64,000 nucleotides of DNA from SPDF01 sp963699825 (GCA_963699825.1 CAVOVI010000001.1:1-64000), one strand, 5' to 3'; shown: positions 10,067 to 19,776, counted from the first letter of the stretch. Numbers and translations: made by a program. Notes: generated by a model from the letters alone, not told the origin.

Positions 10067-10903
10067 ATGCATATTCCAACACACGAAGAACTCGGGCAGG
10101 CCCTGCTTCCGGCAATGGTCAAGGCCGCCCGGCTGGAACTGCGGTACCGCCATGGCGACATCGAAGTCGAACGGAAGGCAGACGCTTCGCCGGTGACGAT
10201 CGCCGACCAGGAAGCCGAGGCAATCATCCTGGAAGCGCTGGCCCGGGTCGCCCCCGATGTGCCCGTGATCGCCGAGGAACAGTACAGCGCCGGGGTGATT
10301 CCTGATGTCGATGGTACGCTTTTCCTGGTCGACGCGCTCGATGGAACGCGGGACTTCGTGAAGGGCGGGGAGGATTTCACGATCAATGTTGCGCTGATCG
10401 TCGACCGTGTGCCGGTGTTCGGCATGATCCTGCTGCCGGCGAACGGCCAATTCTATGTCACGACGGGGCCGAACGAGGCGGGCTACACCGTGCTGGACTT
10501 CAACTCCGATGTGTCGTTCGACGCACTCGCGATGACGTCGATCAGCACACGCTCGCCCAACCCCGAAGCACTTGTCGTGTCGTTGTCGAATTCACACCCG
10601 TCGGCGAAGCTGGAGCAGGAATTGATCGGCAAGCCGATCGGCGGCCGGGTCGAGGCCGGTTCGTCGCTGAAGTTCTGCCGGGTCGCCGAAGGCAAGGCCG
10701 ACTTCTATCCGAGGCTCGGTTCGATCAGCGAATGGGATATCGCAGCGGGCCACGCGATCGTACGGGCGGCCGGTGGCGAGGTCACCGAACTGGATGGCAG
10801 CGCGCTGCTTTATGGCAACTCGGCCGCCAAGTACCGGACGCCGCCGTTCGTCGCCTGGGGCAGAGAGGAACTCAAAGCCCGGATCCGTTTCAATCCGGAG
10901 TAG
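10067..10903 (+). CDS. cysQ: 3'(2'),5'-bisphosphate nucleotidase CysQ / inositol monophosphatase family
   Basis: This 278-residue Mg-dependent phosphatase has an N-terminal helix pair, ADQEAEA, the EEQ metal ligand (VIAEEQYS), the motif LVDALDGTRDF and a C-terminal WDIAAGHAI. These are the Li-sensitive phosphatase signatures and the spacing fits CysQ, which hydrolyses PAP to AMP in sulfate assimilation; histidinol-phosphatase or inositol phosphatase activity cannot be excluded. The usual DPLDGT reads DALDGT (Pro to Ala). The ATG at 10067 follows AAAGGGGGCGAG. It is divergent from chpT and stands alone. Confidence 0.85.
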   Translation: MHIPTHEELGQALLPAMVKAARLELRYRHGDIEVERKADASPVTIADQEAEAIILEALARVAPDVPVIAEEQYSAGVIPDVDGTLFLVDALDGTRDFVKGGEDFTINVALIVDRVPVFGMILLPANGQFYVTTGPNEAGYTVLDFNSDVSFDALAMTSISTRSPNPEALVVSLSNSHPSAKLEQELIGKPIGGRVEAGSSLKFCRVAEGKADFYPRLGSISEWDIAAGHAIVRAAGGEVTELDGSALLYGNSAAKYRTPPFVAWGREELKARIRFNPE

Positions 10904-11259
10904 GGCCCCGGCCGGCGCGTGGCTCGCGCGGTTAGGCGCGGGCGTTCGGATCGATGCATGACGGCGGGGGCAGGGGGATGATCGTCTCCCGCCGGAAAAG
11001 CGGTTTCGAATTGGCCGCTGTGGTCACTGGGGGCAAAAATTCCGTTATTTGAGCGGGATATTAAACGGTGCGCCATTAAAGGGTCGCGGGCAAGACGCCG
11101 TTCAGACAAATTTTGTTAATAGTTCTTTACGATCTTTCAACCATAACGACGTGTTAACGCGCGGCGCTCTATGTGCCGGATGGTTTTGGGGGCGGATCGT
11201 CGATCATCTGATCACTCGAAACCGTTGTTACCGCGGGATTTGGTTCCTGGAGCGTTACA
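10904..11259 (+). other. intergenic region upstream of eipA
   Basis: About 355 nt. The first 100 nt are GC-rich with no clear T-tailed hairpin. From about 11,030 to 11,165 composition becomes AT-rich, with runs such as TTTTGTTAATAG and GTGTTAACG, which fits a promoter for the next gene, although I cannot place -35/-10 boxes reliably. No open frame here has motif support. Confidence 0.4.
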
Positions 11260-12246
11260 ATGGTCAACCTTTATTCGTTGAAAACTCGGAATTCCTGGAA
11301 GTCATCGAACTCCGGCAGGCGGATGCTTTCGGGCTGGCTCGGAGCCGGGCTCGGCATGGCTTTGCTCGTGGCGCCCGGCAACGCGCAAGAAACGCTGCCT
11401 TGGCAACAGAAAACGCCCTACCAGCAGGCGCAGAATTCGCCGGCACCCGACCCTTACGTACCGGCAAGCCCGGCACCAGCGAACAGATGGGATTACGGCC
11501 AGGCGAACGACGCCTATAAGCCGGCGCCGCAGCCGCGGGTCTACCGTGACCAAGCGCAGAATTACGGCGAGCAGCGGAGCTATCCGCAGACCGAGCAGGC
11601 GCCGCAGTACGACGCCAAGCCGCGCGGACACATCCAGCCATATCAGCCGCAGGAGCAATATCCGAGGCAGTACGGCTCGAACGAGGGATATCGGCGGGAC
11701 CACGGCGGGTACGATGACCGGTACGACAACGGCGGCCCGATGCGGATGCCGCACGGCGGGCGCGGCACCTATTCCGAGAACGAAGTGGTTGACGCCGGGC
11801 ATCGCTTCTTCGGCTCGCTCAGCACCGGGCTGGCCAAGGCGATCCAATGGGCATTCAAGAAGTCGGGCCGGCCGAATGGGTACATCCTGGGCGAGGACGC
11901 AGGCGGGGCGTTCGTTGCCGGACTGCGATATGGCGAGGGTAAGCTCTACACCAAGGATTTCGGCGTGCGCCGCGTGTTCTGGCAGGGGCCGAGCATCGGC
12001 TATGATTTCGGCGGTGATGGCAACCGGACGATGACGCTTGTCTACAACCTGAGGTCGCCGCACGATGTTTTCCGCCGCTTCGCGGGCGTGCAGGGATCAG
12101 CTTACCTGGTTGGAGGCGTCAGCGTTCAGTTCCTAACTGGCGATGATATCACACTCGCACCAATTCGTACGGGCGTGGGGCTTCGCTTGGGCGCCAATAT
12201 AGGCTATCTGAAATATACGCGGAGGCCGACTTGGAATCCGTTCTGA
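11260..12246 (+). CDS. eipA: EipA (DUF1134) envelope integrity protein
   Basis: The C-terminal half (about residues 165-328) is the DUF1134 domain: ENEVVDAGHRFFGSLS, the LGEDAGGAF block, GVRRVFWQGPSIGYDFGGD and LGANIGYLKYTR. In Brucella and Caulobacter relatives EipA is a small periplasmic beta-barrel protein needed for cell envelope integrity. The N-terminus has a signal-like segment (LSGWLGAGLGMALLVAPGNA) followed by a 110-residue Pro/Gln/Tyr-rich disordered linker, longer than I expect for the family. The start at 11260 is the first ATG; ATG 11323, directly at the hydrophobic segment, is an alternative. The gene is intact and monocistronic. Confidence 0.85.
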   Translation: MVNLYSLKTRNSWKSSNSGRRMLSGWLGAGLGMALLVAPGNAQETLPWQQKTPYQQAQNSPAPDPYVPASPAPANRWDYGQANDAYKPAPQPRVYRDQAQNYGEQRSYPQTEQAPQYDAKPRGHIQPYQPQEQYPRQYGSNEGYRRDHGGYDDRYDNGGPMRMPHGGRGTYSENEVVDAGHRFFGSLSTGLAKAIQWAFKKSGRPNGYILGEDAGGAFVAGLRYGEGKLYTKDFGVRRVFWQGPSIGYDFGGDGNRTMTLVYNLRSPHDVFRRFAGVQGSAYLVGGVSVQFLTGDDITLAPIRTGVGLRLGANIGYLKYTRRPTWNPF

Positions 12247-12344
12247 CGCAGTGAGCGCCGGCCCGTTCTGCAGATCCAGTTGCCTAGTTGGAATCTCACG
12301 CCTGAATGCCGTTGGCGCAAGCGGATGGCCCCAGGAACCAGGCT

Positions 12345-12399
12345 GGGATTTGGGCTGGGGTTCAGGCTGAGGTTCAGGCGGGGATTTGGGCTGGGGGTT
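12345..12399. repeat. short G-rich degenerate repeat
   Basis: GGGATTTGGGCTGGGGTT at 12345 recurs at 12381 with one extra G. Between them sit two shorter CAGGCTGAGGTT/CAGG units. The block lies between eipA and the coiled-coil gene. It looks like replication-slippage sequence, and one read strand would give a Pro/Gln/Lys repeat with no family support. Confidence 0.5.
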
Positions 12400-12472
12400 G
12401 CCGCGGGGTGAAATCCGTTTAGGATTTGTCGTTGCGGGATTCCCTGCAATAGGTTTGCCCGGGAGCATATCG

Positions 12473-13942
12473 GTGTTCACGTTCCAGTCTATCATGTTCG
12501 TGTCACTGGGGTTTTTGTGCGCGCTGCTGTTGGGCTTCATCGTTGCACCCGCGTTCTGGGCCCGTGCCGTGCGCTTGACGACGGAGCGGCTGCGCGCGTC
12601 ACTGCCTCTGACTGAGCAGGAAATCAGCGCGGAACGTGACCGGCTGCGCGCAGAGAACGCGATCCGGGTTCATCAGCTGACGGCCAAAATCGAGCAGGCG
12701 CGGCTGAGCGACGCCCGCCAAAAGGTCGAAATCAACCGCCGTGACGGAACGATTTCGCAGCTGCAACGCCAGCTACGGGAAATAGAGACCGAACGGGAAG
12801 GCAGCGAGAATGCGCGGCGCGTTCTCGAAGCCACGATCACGCAACGGGTGCCAGAGGTCGAGGCGCGGTTGATGGAGGCGCGGCAGCTGCTCGCCAAGCG
12901 TGACGCGGAAATGAAGGCGCTGCAGAGCGATACGGGTAAGACGTTCCGGGCGCTGGACGACGCGATGCAGCTGAATGCGCAGCAGCGCGCCGAAATCGAC
13001 CGGCTCAAGATGTCGTTGGCCGGGCACGGCGCGCGGACACAATCGCTTGCGGGCGGCGTAGAGAGCGAAACCGCGTTGCGGGCGGAACTGGAAAAGTTGC
13101 GCCAGCGGTCGCGACAGCAGGCCGCGCAGATCGAGCGGCTGCAAAGCGTGGCGCGTGATCCCAATTCCGGCGCCGCAGCCCAGCGGGAGTTCGATGCGGT
13201 TCCGATCAGGAAAGCGCCTGCGAACGATACCGGTCTGGAGGACGCCGGCGACGCCAAGATCGGCCAGGATAAGGACGGCCGGGTTGCGAACCGCTTGGAT
13301 GAGCCAGTTTCGGCCGCCGAGCGCCAGGTAGCGTCAAGTGGGGAGACGAACGCGGCGATGCAGGCCGTGAAGGTCAAGCTGGACGCACAAGCGGCGACGA
13401 TCGAGAAGCTGACGGCGGAGATCGCGGCATACGAAAGCGGGGCAGCGGACAAGGGCCGTTCGCTGTCGTTGCGCGATAGCAGAACGGCGTTGAAGGCGCG
13501 GGTGGCTGCGTCCGAACAGGTTATCGCTTCGCGAGACAAATCGATTTCTGACCTGCGCAGGGCACTCGCGTCGGCTAATGAGCGGCTGGCGCAGCAGGCC
13601 TCATACTACCAGAACGAATTGCGGCGCCTCGGCGCACGCAACGGCGCGCGAGCAGCGACAAGCGGCTCGAGCCGTGACGATAGTGGCCAGGACGGCCGCG
13701 AAATCAATGGTCTTGAGGAGCCGCAGGACGGCGCGGAGCGGTCATTGGAAGCCCGCCTGAAAGCTCATCAGGCGTCCGACGCGACGCCGGGAGCCGGCGG
13801 CCGGCCACCTGAGAGTAGCGAAGCTGCAGCGGAGGCAGGCAGCGACTTCGATACACGTGCCGAGGTTGCAGCGGTCGATGCGCCGAAACCGTCGCCGAGG
13901 GGCAAGCTCATGGACAGAATTGCGGAACTGGCGAAACGCTAA
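12473..13942 (+). CDS. membrane-anchored coiled-coil protein of unknown function
   Basis: A GTG at 12473, 8 nt after GGGAG, begins a 489-residue protein. Residues about 5-28 form one transmembrane helix (SLGFLCALLLGFIVAPAFW). LPLTEQEISAERDRLRAE follows, then about 200 residues of Arg/Glu/Gln-rich heptads predicted to be coiled coil, an acidic linker, a second coiled coil (about 310-400) and a low-complexity tail. Proteins of this shape (single N-terminal TM, FWxRAVRLTT, long coiled coil) recur in Hyphomicrobiales as conserved hypotheticals. It may be a scaffold facing the cytoplasm, which is inference. ATG 12494 is an alternative start. Confidence 0.7.
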   Translation: MFTFQSIMFVSLGFLCALLLGFIVAPAFWARAVRLTTERLRASLPLTEQEISAERDRLRAENAIRVHQLTAKIEQARLSDARQKVEINRRDGTISQLQRQLREIETEREGSENARRVLEATITQRVPEVEARLMEARQLLAKRDAEMKALQSDTGKTFRALDDAMQLNAQQRAEIDRLKMSLAGHGARTQSLAGGVESETALRAELEKLRQRSRQQAAQIERLQSVARDPNSGAAAQREFDAVPIRKAPANDTGLEDAGDAKIGQDKDGRVANRLDEPVSAAERQVASSGETNAAMQAVKVKLDAQAATIEKLTAEIAAYESGAADKGRSLSLRDSRTALKARVAASEQVIASRDKSISDLRRALASANERLAQQASYYQNELRRLGARNGARAATSGSSRDDSGQDGREINGLEEPQDGAERSLEARLKAHQASDATPGAGGRPPESSEAAAEAGSDFDTRAEVAAVDAPKPSPRGKLMDRIAELAKR

Positions 13943-14007
13943 TGCGACTGCGCCGCGATACTGTACTATCCGCGCGGGTGCGGCGGTCACGCGGCTGGCC
14001 AAGCGGC

Positions 14008-14409
14008 CTAGCGTGCGGCGTCGATCTTGATGTCGGTCAGCGCCTTGCCGGTCGAGAGATCCTGAATGATGACGCCGGAGCCGCCTGCCGTCTGATAATG
14101 AACCAGTAAGCGGTTGCCGATCATCGAGATGTTTTTGACGACCGCGCCGGGCGGAAGTGAAACGGACTGCTGCGGTGCGAGCGGGCCAGGGGGTTCGACT
14201 GCCACTGCGGCAGCTGCCGGCGCGGCAGTTCTGGTCTTAATCGCCGAGAGATATATGACGCGGGCGACGATCGCGAGCAGCGCGGCCACGATCATGATAC
14301 TCATGATCGCGATTGCGGCCTTCAATGCCTTGACCTGACCGGACGTCAACGGGCCGTTATCATTGGCCGAACGGGACGGCGCGGACTGCGGTGAGATCTT
14401 GTTTTGCAT
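14008..14409 (-). CDS. DUF6476-like single-pass membrane protein
   Basis: This 133-residue protein has a disordered N-terminus, one transmembrane helix at about residues 32-58 and a 60-residue C-terminal beta-rich part ending GVIIQDLSTGKALTDIKI. The layout and its position back-to-back with an RluA-type gene match DUF6476 proteins of Hyphomicrobiales. Function unknown. A longer open frame reaches 14730 but overlaps the divergent pseudouridine synthase, so I use ATG 14409. Its 3' end converges on the coiled-coil gene with a 65-nt gap. Confidence 0.65.
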   Translation of the reverse strand: MQNKISPQSAPSRSANDNGPLTSGQVKALKAAIAIMSIMIVAALLAIVARVIYLSAIKTRTAAPAAAAVAVEPPGPLAPQQSVSLPPGAVVKNISMIGNRLLVHYQTAGGSGVIIQDLSTGKALTDIKIDAAR

Positions 14410-14518
14410 CAGGTGACTGCCGAAATTGCCTAATAATATGAGCGAGACGCTGCAGGGTGTCGGGTGAGACGAGGAGTGGCCGTAAGGCCGAAGAGTGGGA
14501 TTTGCCGAGACGTTGATC

Positions 14519-15526
14519 ATGTCGGATAGCGCAATAATGAAGAGGCGGCTAGTCGTCGGGGACGAAGAGGCGGGAAAGCGTCTCGACCGGTTCCTGAGCG
14601 GGAGTGTGCCGGATATGAGCCGGCAGCGCCTCAAAGCGCTCATCCTGTCCGGTGAAGTTTGTGCGGGCGGCGCGGTTCTGGATGATCCTGCGTTCAAAGT
14701 TAAGACCGGGCAGGCGATCGAGCTTGTCATTCCGGCAGCGACAGCGGCGGAGCCGGCCGGCGAAGATATGGCGCTCGATATCGTTTACGAGGACCCCGAA
14801 CTGATCGTGCTCGACAAGCCGGCGGGCCTCGTCGTGCATCCGGCGCCGGGAAACGAGACGGGTACGCTGGTCAACGCCCTGATTGCGCATTGCGGCGATG
14901 AGCTTTCTGGAATCGGCGGGGTGCGGCGCCCCGGCATCGTGCATCGACTCGACAAGGATACGTCGGGTCTGCTGGTGGTGGCCAAAACCGATCGGGCGCA
15001 TCAGCAACTCAGCGCCCAGTTCCAGGCGCATGGTATCGATGGGCGGCTGAAGCGGGAATATGTGGCGCTGGTGTGGGGGATACCGCTGCCGGCGGTCGGT
15101 ATCATCGATGCGCCGATCGCGCGGAGTCAGACGAACCGGCGCAAGATGGCGATCGCGCGGCCAGAGACGGGGCGCCGGGCGGTGACGCATTATGGGGTCG
15201 AAGAAGTTTTCGATCTTGGCAACGGGTGCCAGGTGAGCCGGATGAGATTACGCCTCGAAACAGGGCGGACCCATCAAATCCGAGTGCACATGGCCTCGAT
15301 CGGACACCCGTTGCTCGGCGATCGCACCTACGGCGCCGGCTACAAGGCGAGCGAGGCGTTGTTGCCGCCGGCGGCCAGGGAAGCGCTGGAGGCACTCGGG
15401 CGACAGGCGCTGCACGCGACTGTGCTCGGGTTCGAGCATCCCACAAGCGCTGAACGCCTGCGGTTCGAAAGGCAACCGCCGCAAGACATGGCAGTGCTGC
15501 AGTTGCAACTCGCGGCAAATCAATAG
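14519..15526 (+). CDS. RluA/RluD-family rRNA pseudouridine synthase
   Basis: The 335-residue enzyme has an S4 RNA-binding domain (about 10-75, GKRLDRFLSG ... RLKALILSGEV) and an RluA catalytic domain. Motif II, GIVHRLDKDTSGLLVV, carries the catalytic Asp at residue 145; KPAGLVVHPAPG and the C-terminal R-L-E-T-G-R-T-H-Q-I-R block are also present. It isomerises specific uridines in 23S rRNA; RluD is the closest familiar member. Start choice: ATG 14519 leads straight into the S4 domain; ATG 14495 is possible. It is divergent from DUF6476 with a 109-nt shared promoter gap. No frameshift. Confidence 0.88.
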   Translation: MSDSAIMKRRLVVGDEEAGKRLDRFLSGSVPDMSRQRLKALILSGEVCAGGAVLDDPAFKVKTGQAIELVIPAATAAEPAGEDMALDIVYEDPELIVLDKPAGLVVHPAPGNETGTLVNALIAHCGDELSGIGGVRRPGIVHRLDKDTSGLLVVAKTDRAHQQLSAQFQAHGIDGRLKREYVALVWGIPLPAVGIIDAPIARSQTNRRKMAIARPETGRRAVTHYGVEEVFDLGNGCQVSRMRLRLETGRTHQIRVHMASIGHPLLGDRTYGAGYKASEALLPPAAREALEALGRQALHATVLGFEHPTSAERLRFERQPPQDMAVLQLQLAANQ

Positions 15527-15874
15527 GCATACGGACTAATTTTGACACTGCGCTGGTCGATTTGTTATAAATCCGACCTCCCAGGTCTGGAAATTTCGCA
15601 AATAGTTCCCATCTCCGTCCGCCGTGGTCGCGTTGCCGGAGGTTCCGGAGGAACGAAAGCTCCGCTAGATGGTTGGAGAGAATGTGAACTGAATTGATTT
15701 CCAGTTGCGGATCAAGTGGCGTTGCTTAATAGGCGAGATGTCCGAAACCTTGGTTACGTATCGTAAACAGAGATCCAACGCCTAGCTTTGAACGTAGTTT
15801 AGTTGAGTTTAGTTTTTTGTTGCGGGCGGCGTGTACCGCACTTGTGACGGCTGATGGAGGCAAATACAGCATCG
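15527..15874 (+). other. upstream region of rpoH
   Basis: About 350 nt between the pseudouridine synthase and rpoH. The stretch 15,785-15,825 is AT-rich with repeated TTTAGTT units, which suits a promoter or leader. I could not match a heat-shock (RpoH-type) or sigma-70 promoter with confidence. No gene is supported here. Confidence 0.4.
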
Positions 15875-16774
15875 ATGGCAACGAGAGCATTACCGACCAT
15901 TGCGGCAGGTTCTGGCGGACTTGCCCGCTATCTCGAAGAAATCCGACGGTTCCCCATGCTGGAGCCGGACGAAGAGTACATGCTTGCGCGCAGCTGGCAG
16001 GAGCATGACGACACCGAGGCCGCGCACAGGCTCGTGACGTCACACCTGCGTCTGGTCGCCAGGATCGCCATGGGCTATCGCGGTTACGGGTTGCCGATCG
16101 GCGAGGTGATCTCCGAAGGCAACGTCGGCCTGATGCAGGCGGTGAAGCGGTTCGATCCGGAAAAGGGTTTCCGCCTCGCGACCTACGCCATGTGGTGGAT
16201 CAGGGCGTCGATCCAGGAATACGTCCTGCGCTCGTGGAGCCTCGTGAAGATGGGCACCACGGCGTCGCAGAAGAAGCTGTTCTTCAACCTGCGCCGCACG
16301 AAGGGGCAGCTGCAGGCGCTCGAGGATGGTGACCTGTCGCCAGAGCACGTCGACGCGATCGCCACGAAGCTTGGCGTTTCGAAGGAAGACGTGGTGTCGA
16401 TGAACCGCCGGCTCGGCGGCGACGCGTCGCTCAATGCGCCACTGCGGACCGACACCGAGACGGGTGAATGGCAGGACTGGCTCGTCGACGACACGCCCGA
16501 CCAGGAGGATGTACTTGCCGAGAGCGAGGAACTGGCGCAGCGCCGTAAGTACCTGTCGAGCGCAATGAGTTCGCTCAACGATCGCGAGAAGCGAATTTTC
16601 GAAGCGCGACGTCTGGCGGAAGATCCGATGACGCTCGAGGAGCTCTCTGAAGAGTTCGGCGTCAGCCGCGAGCGGATCCGCCAGATCGAGGTGCGCGCAT
16701 TCGAGAAGGTGCAAAAGGCGGTGCAGGAGTCGGCGCGCAAGGACGGCGTTCTCGAAGCGCAGCCGGGCGCTTGA
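15875..16774 (+). CDS. rpoH: heat-shock sigma factor RpoH (sigma-32)
   Basis: The 299-residue sigma factor has region 2 (HLRLVARIAMGYRGYGLPIGE ... FRLATYAMWWIRASIQEY), the diagnostic RpoH box QKKLFFNLR at residues 132-140, and a region 4 helix-turn-helix (TLEELSEEFGVSRERIRQIEV). It directs RNA polymerase to heat-shock promoters. ATG 15875 starts MATRALP, the usual N-terminus; GGAGG lies 14 nt upstream, rather far. ATG 15854 is the alternative and would encode that GGAGG. The gene is intact and reads cleanly. Some Hyphomicrobiales carry several rpoH copies, so this may be one paralogue. Confidence 0.93.
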   Translation: MATRALPTIAAGSGGLARYLEEIRRFPMLEPDEEYMLARSWQEHDDTEAAHRLVTSHLRLVARIAMGYRGYGLPIGEVISEGNVGLMQAVKRFDPEKGFRLATYAMWWIRASIQEYVLRSWSLVKMGTTASQKKLFFNLRRTKGQLQALEDGDLSPEHVDAIATKLGVSKEDVVSMNRRLGGDASLNAPLRTDTETGEWQDWLVDDTPDQEDVLAESEELAQRRKYLSSAMSSLNDREKRIFEARRLAEDPMTLEELSEEFGVSRERIRQIEVRAFEKVQKAVQESARKDGVLEAQPGA

Positions 16775-17479
16775 ACTGTAGCTGCAAATAGCTGTCACAG
16801 AATCAGTGCATTATAGGGGCGAGCAAGTCAGGTTGCTCACCGGCGAAGGGCACGCAGTGGTTCACGCCGGAAAGCGTGCGCGTCAGATCAAAGAGGCTGT
16901 TGCTCCGCCTTGACGTATCTGGACCAATTGCAGGCATCGGGACGCCCTGGCGTCTCAGCAAAGACTTGGCGGCGATGGATGGGGCCGCACGACGATATGC
17001 CACCTGCCGACCAGGGTGACAGCCTGCATTTACATCCTTCACTGCTGCCGCAAAAAATTCCTGCTGCGAATGCCGCATCGATGTCCGGCGAGGCTTGCCC
17101 CGTCGTGCACCGCCGCGGGCGCGGGCATGGGGATCTCTTGAGATACTCGGGAGTTTTCAAGGCAGCTACCGACTATGGAGTGGCTCATGCTGAAGTGCCT
17201 ACGTCCTCGGTCAGTTCGTGTGATTTCCGCGACAACGCTATCAGGGAAGGCGAGGTCTGCCTCTCCCGACGACTGGATGATGAGGCTGCTCTGGCGCCTC
17301 AAACCTTTCCATCCACCCAGTATCGCCTAATTCAGCTTTGTCGGTGATCTTCGGAGGTTGATGGAAGCCGATTGATCATACCGGCCAGAAACATGCAAAG
17401 CCCGGTCATCGAACCGGGCTTTTTTATTGAGTCAGATCGGGAAGAGTGCCGGAGGGGAGACGATATCGCGCCGTCCTGG
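16775..17479. other. 705-nt gap between rpoH and amiC; no gene identified
   Basis: Several open frames of 60-145 codons exist on both strands, but none keeps a recognisable motif or continues sensibly into another frame. A decayed or badly read gene is possible. The only clear element is the terminator at 17398-17425. Confidence 0.45.
17398..17425. terminator. intrinsic terminator downstream of amiC
   Basis: A 9-bp perfect stem (17398-17406 with 17413-17421), loop CATCGA, then TTTTTT on the plus strand; the opposite strand reads the same stem followed by GCATG and preceded by an A run. It lies about 55 nt past the amiC stop and can also stop rightward transcription from the rpoH side. Confidence 0.88.
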
Positions 17480-18775
17480 TTATTGGGCGATCTGTGACAG
17501 GGAATGGGCGAAATATTTCTCGATGGCGGTTACCAGGGATGCCGAGACCTCGTTGCGCCATTCCGGAGACTGCAGCCGGGCGGCGTCGCGGCGGTTGGAT
17601 ACGTAGGCCAGTTCGATGAGGACCGAGGGCACCTTGGCGGTTTTCAGGACCTTGAACGCGGCCTCGCGATGGGGCTTGCCGCGCATTGTCGTCGTCGCAC
17701 CCATCTGGGCGATAGCAAACTGAGTGAACACGTTGGTGCGCTCGAGGTTGACATGCACCTCGCGCTGGGCGAGGTCGCCCAAGATGCCGCGAACTGCGTC
17801 GAGGTCATCGCTCTTGGCCTTGACGTGCTTGAGGACGCTATCCGACATGGCTTCTTCTGCAGCTTCGGCAGCGGCGGAGCGGCGCAGTCGATCGGCAACT
17901 TCCCGGCGCAGCGAATATATCGTAGCGCCACGGGCATTGGCGCCGGCATAGTCGGCATGCACCGCGATGAACAATGCCGCGGTGCTGTCCTCGGAAATGT
18001 CACGCCGCGTCTCGAGCGGGATGAAAACATCGGTTTCGCGGGTCATCTTGATGCGGTAGCGGCCGGTCTTCAGCAGCCTGTCGCGCAAGGTGAGTCCGAA
18101 AGCGAGAACCACGTCCTTTTCGTTGACGCCGAATTTACGAGCGCCGGAGTCCTTGCCGCCATGGCCGGGATCGATGACGATCAGGGGCTTGTAGGCGCTG
18201 CCGGCCTGACGTCCGCTCGCGCGGCGCGGAGAGGGCGGTTGAGTGAAGGCGCCGCCAAGCTGGCTGAAACGCGGATTGTTCAGGGCGACCTTGGTCGCTT
18301 GCGGCAAGGCGCTGTAGGGGGAGAGCAATATCTCGAGCTGAGCGCCGCGGCCCGTTGGATTACTGGTAATGCCGTGCTTTTCGATGACGATCGGCTCGTT
18401 CACGTCGATGACGATGCGGGACCGGCCCGGCGCATACTGTCCGGCGCGCATGTGACGGACCAGTGCATCTGGAGCAGCGTCGGAGACTTCGGGAAGGCGC
18501 ATTCCGACCTGGGCCATTTCGACGATGACGCGGTTGGGATTGTTGGTTGAATAGATTTCGTAGGCAGACTGGCGGCGCAGATCGATCAGGATTTGGGTGC
18601 GCGGGGTGGGCTTCTTGTCCTGGCCGAAGATCGCAGAAAGGCCGAAAGGCAGCGACTTGGAAGCGGATTGCGCGGCTGCAGCGCCCGCCGAAAGCGACAG
18701 GGTCGTTGCAATTAGCACAAAGATATTCGCTGTCCGCCAGCCAAAGCCAGCAGACCTGCGTGGTCGCGAAACCAT
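17480..18775 (-). CDS. amiC: N-acetylmuramoyl-L-alanine amidase AmiC
   Basis: This 431-residue periplasmic amidase cleaves the amide between MurNAc and the stem peptide during cell separation. It has a signal peptide (about 14-35), an AMIN domain (about 58-150, ILIDLRRQSAYEIYSTNNP) that targets the division site, and an Amidase_3 domain with zinc ligands H205 (DPGHGGKD), E219 (NEKDVVL) and H273 (VHADYA) and the catalytic E388 (VLIELAYVSN). The helix between about residues 293 and 340 fits the autoinhibitory insert that EnvC/NlpD-like activators displace. No frameshift. It stands alone, followed by a strong terminator. Confidence 0.93.
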   Translation of the reverse strand: MVSRPRRSAGFGWRTANIFVLIATTLSLSAGAAAAQSASKSLPFGLSAIFGQDKKPTPRTQILIDLRRQSAYEIYSTNNPNRVIVEMAQVGMRLPEVSDAAPDALVRHMRAGQYAPGRSRIVIDVNEPIVIEKHGITSNPTGRGAQLEILLSPYSALPQATKVALNNPRFSQLGGAFTQPPSPRRASGRQAGSAYKPLIVIDPGHGGKDSGARKFGVNEKDVVLAFGLTLRDRLLKTGRYRIKMTRETDVFIPLETRRDISEDSTAALFIAVHADYAGANARGATIYSLRREVADRLRRSAAAEAAEEAMSDSVLKHVKAKSDDLDAVRGILGDLAQREVHVNLERTNVFTQFAIAQMGATTTMRGKPHREAAFKVLKTAKVPSVLIELAYVSNRRDAARLQSPEWRNEVSASLVTAIEKYFAHSLSQIAQ

Positions 18776-18993
18776 GCGGTTGACCCCCGTCTACGCGATA
18801 CACTCTACGCCACTGTGGCGAGGTCGACACTTGTCATGCACAAAAATGGCGTTTTCCAGATCCGTGCATGGTTAAATTATGAATTCGAAAAGGTTAACGG
18901 CCGGTAAATTCCGACGATGGAATTGTAGGTAAATGTCGAAATACTGCCGCCGGAGGGAAATTGCCGCGCCATCGCGCAGCGGGCGGGCGCGGC

Positions 18994-19776
18994 TTACGGT
19001 CGGATGACGCTGCAGTAGCCTTCGTCGACGGAATGGCGCAGTTCGCTGCGGTATTGCTCGAAGGCATCCGTGCCCGATGTAAGTTCGCCATAGTGAGCGG
19101 CGTCGGGGTCGTTAAGTTTGCGGTAGATGATCGGTGCGCTGACGGGAGCGATGGTTGCGCCATGCTTGGCGAGAGTCGTGACAAGGCCGCGCATACGGTC
19201 GGTCTGATCGATCTGCGAGACGACGATCATGCGCATCGCGCCCTTGGTCAGAGACACCAGATGGATGAAGCTCGATGTCGGCGGGATATGGAGACGGCCG
19301 CGATGGGAGTAGGGCGCGTCGGGGCGGTTGCGCTCTTCGAACAGCAGGCTCGGCCAACTCGCGTCCCAGGTGATGTCGGTGCGGTAGGCGATGATCGTAT
19401 CGGGCAGGTGAAGGCCGGCCGGATGGTAAGGTAGTGGCCGATGAAATGATCGACGGCGACACGCGTATAGGCGCCCATGTAGACTGGGGCGATTTCGGTC
19501 GTGGCGCCAGGTTGACGGGACTCGTCAGACGGCGGATTTCCTGGTGGCGAGCCGCCGCTCCAGTTCTGCTTCAAGTCATCGAAGTCGAGGCCGAGTACCA
19601 TGCAGACGTCGAACAAAGTCTGATCACGGACGGTCCGTGCCGGCGAGCAAGTTCTGGATGGTCTTTTCGTGGCAGTCGGCAGCATCGGCGAGTTCGGCCT
19701 GGGTCATCTTCTTTTCGATGAGAGCGAGGCGAATGCGGTTGATGGCACTATTGCGGCCGGATGTTGGGGAGGTCAT
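18994..19776 (-). CDS. XRE-family transcriptional regulator with large C-terminal domain (frameshifted)
   Basis: From ATG 19776 the protein starts MTSPTSGRNSAINRIRLALI and then a helix-turn-helix (KKMTQAELADAADCHEKTIQNLLAG), a lambda-repressor-like DNA-binding domain of about 55 residues. Frame breaks near 19,640, 19,560, 19,430 and 19,260 then split about 200 further residues. Recognisable pieces include DQTLFDVCMVLGLDFDDL, VYMGAYTRVAVDHFIGHY, a GRLHIPPTSSFIHLV region and the intact last 87 residues. The C-terminal domain is unknown to me and may sense a ligand. It is divergent or separate from all neighbours; no operator site is evident. Confidence 0.7.

Noticed and set aside
12133..12540. 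Pro/Gln/Lys-repeat protein on the minus strand
   Set aside because: It overlaps eipA and the start of the coiled-coil gene; the repeat follows from a G-rich slippage tract.
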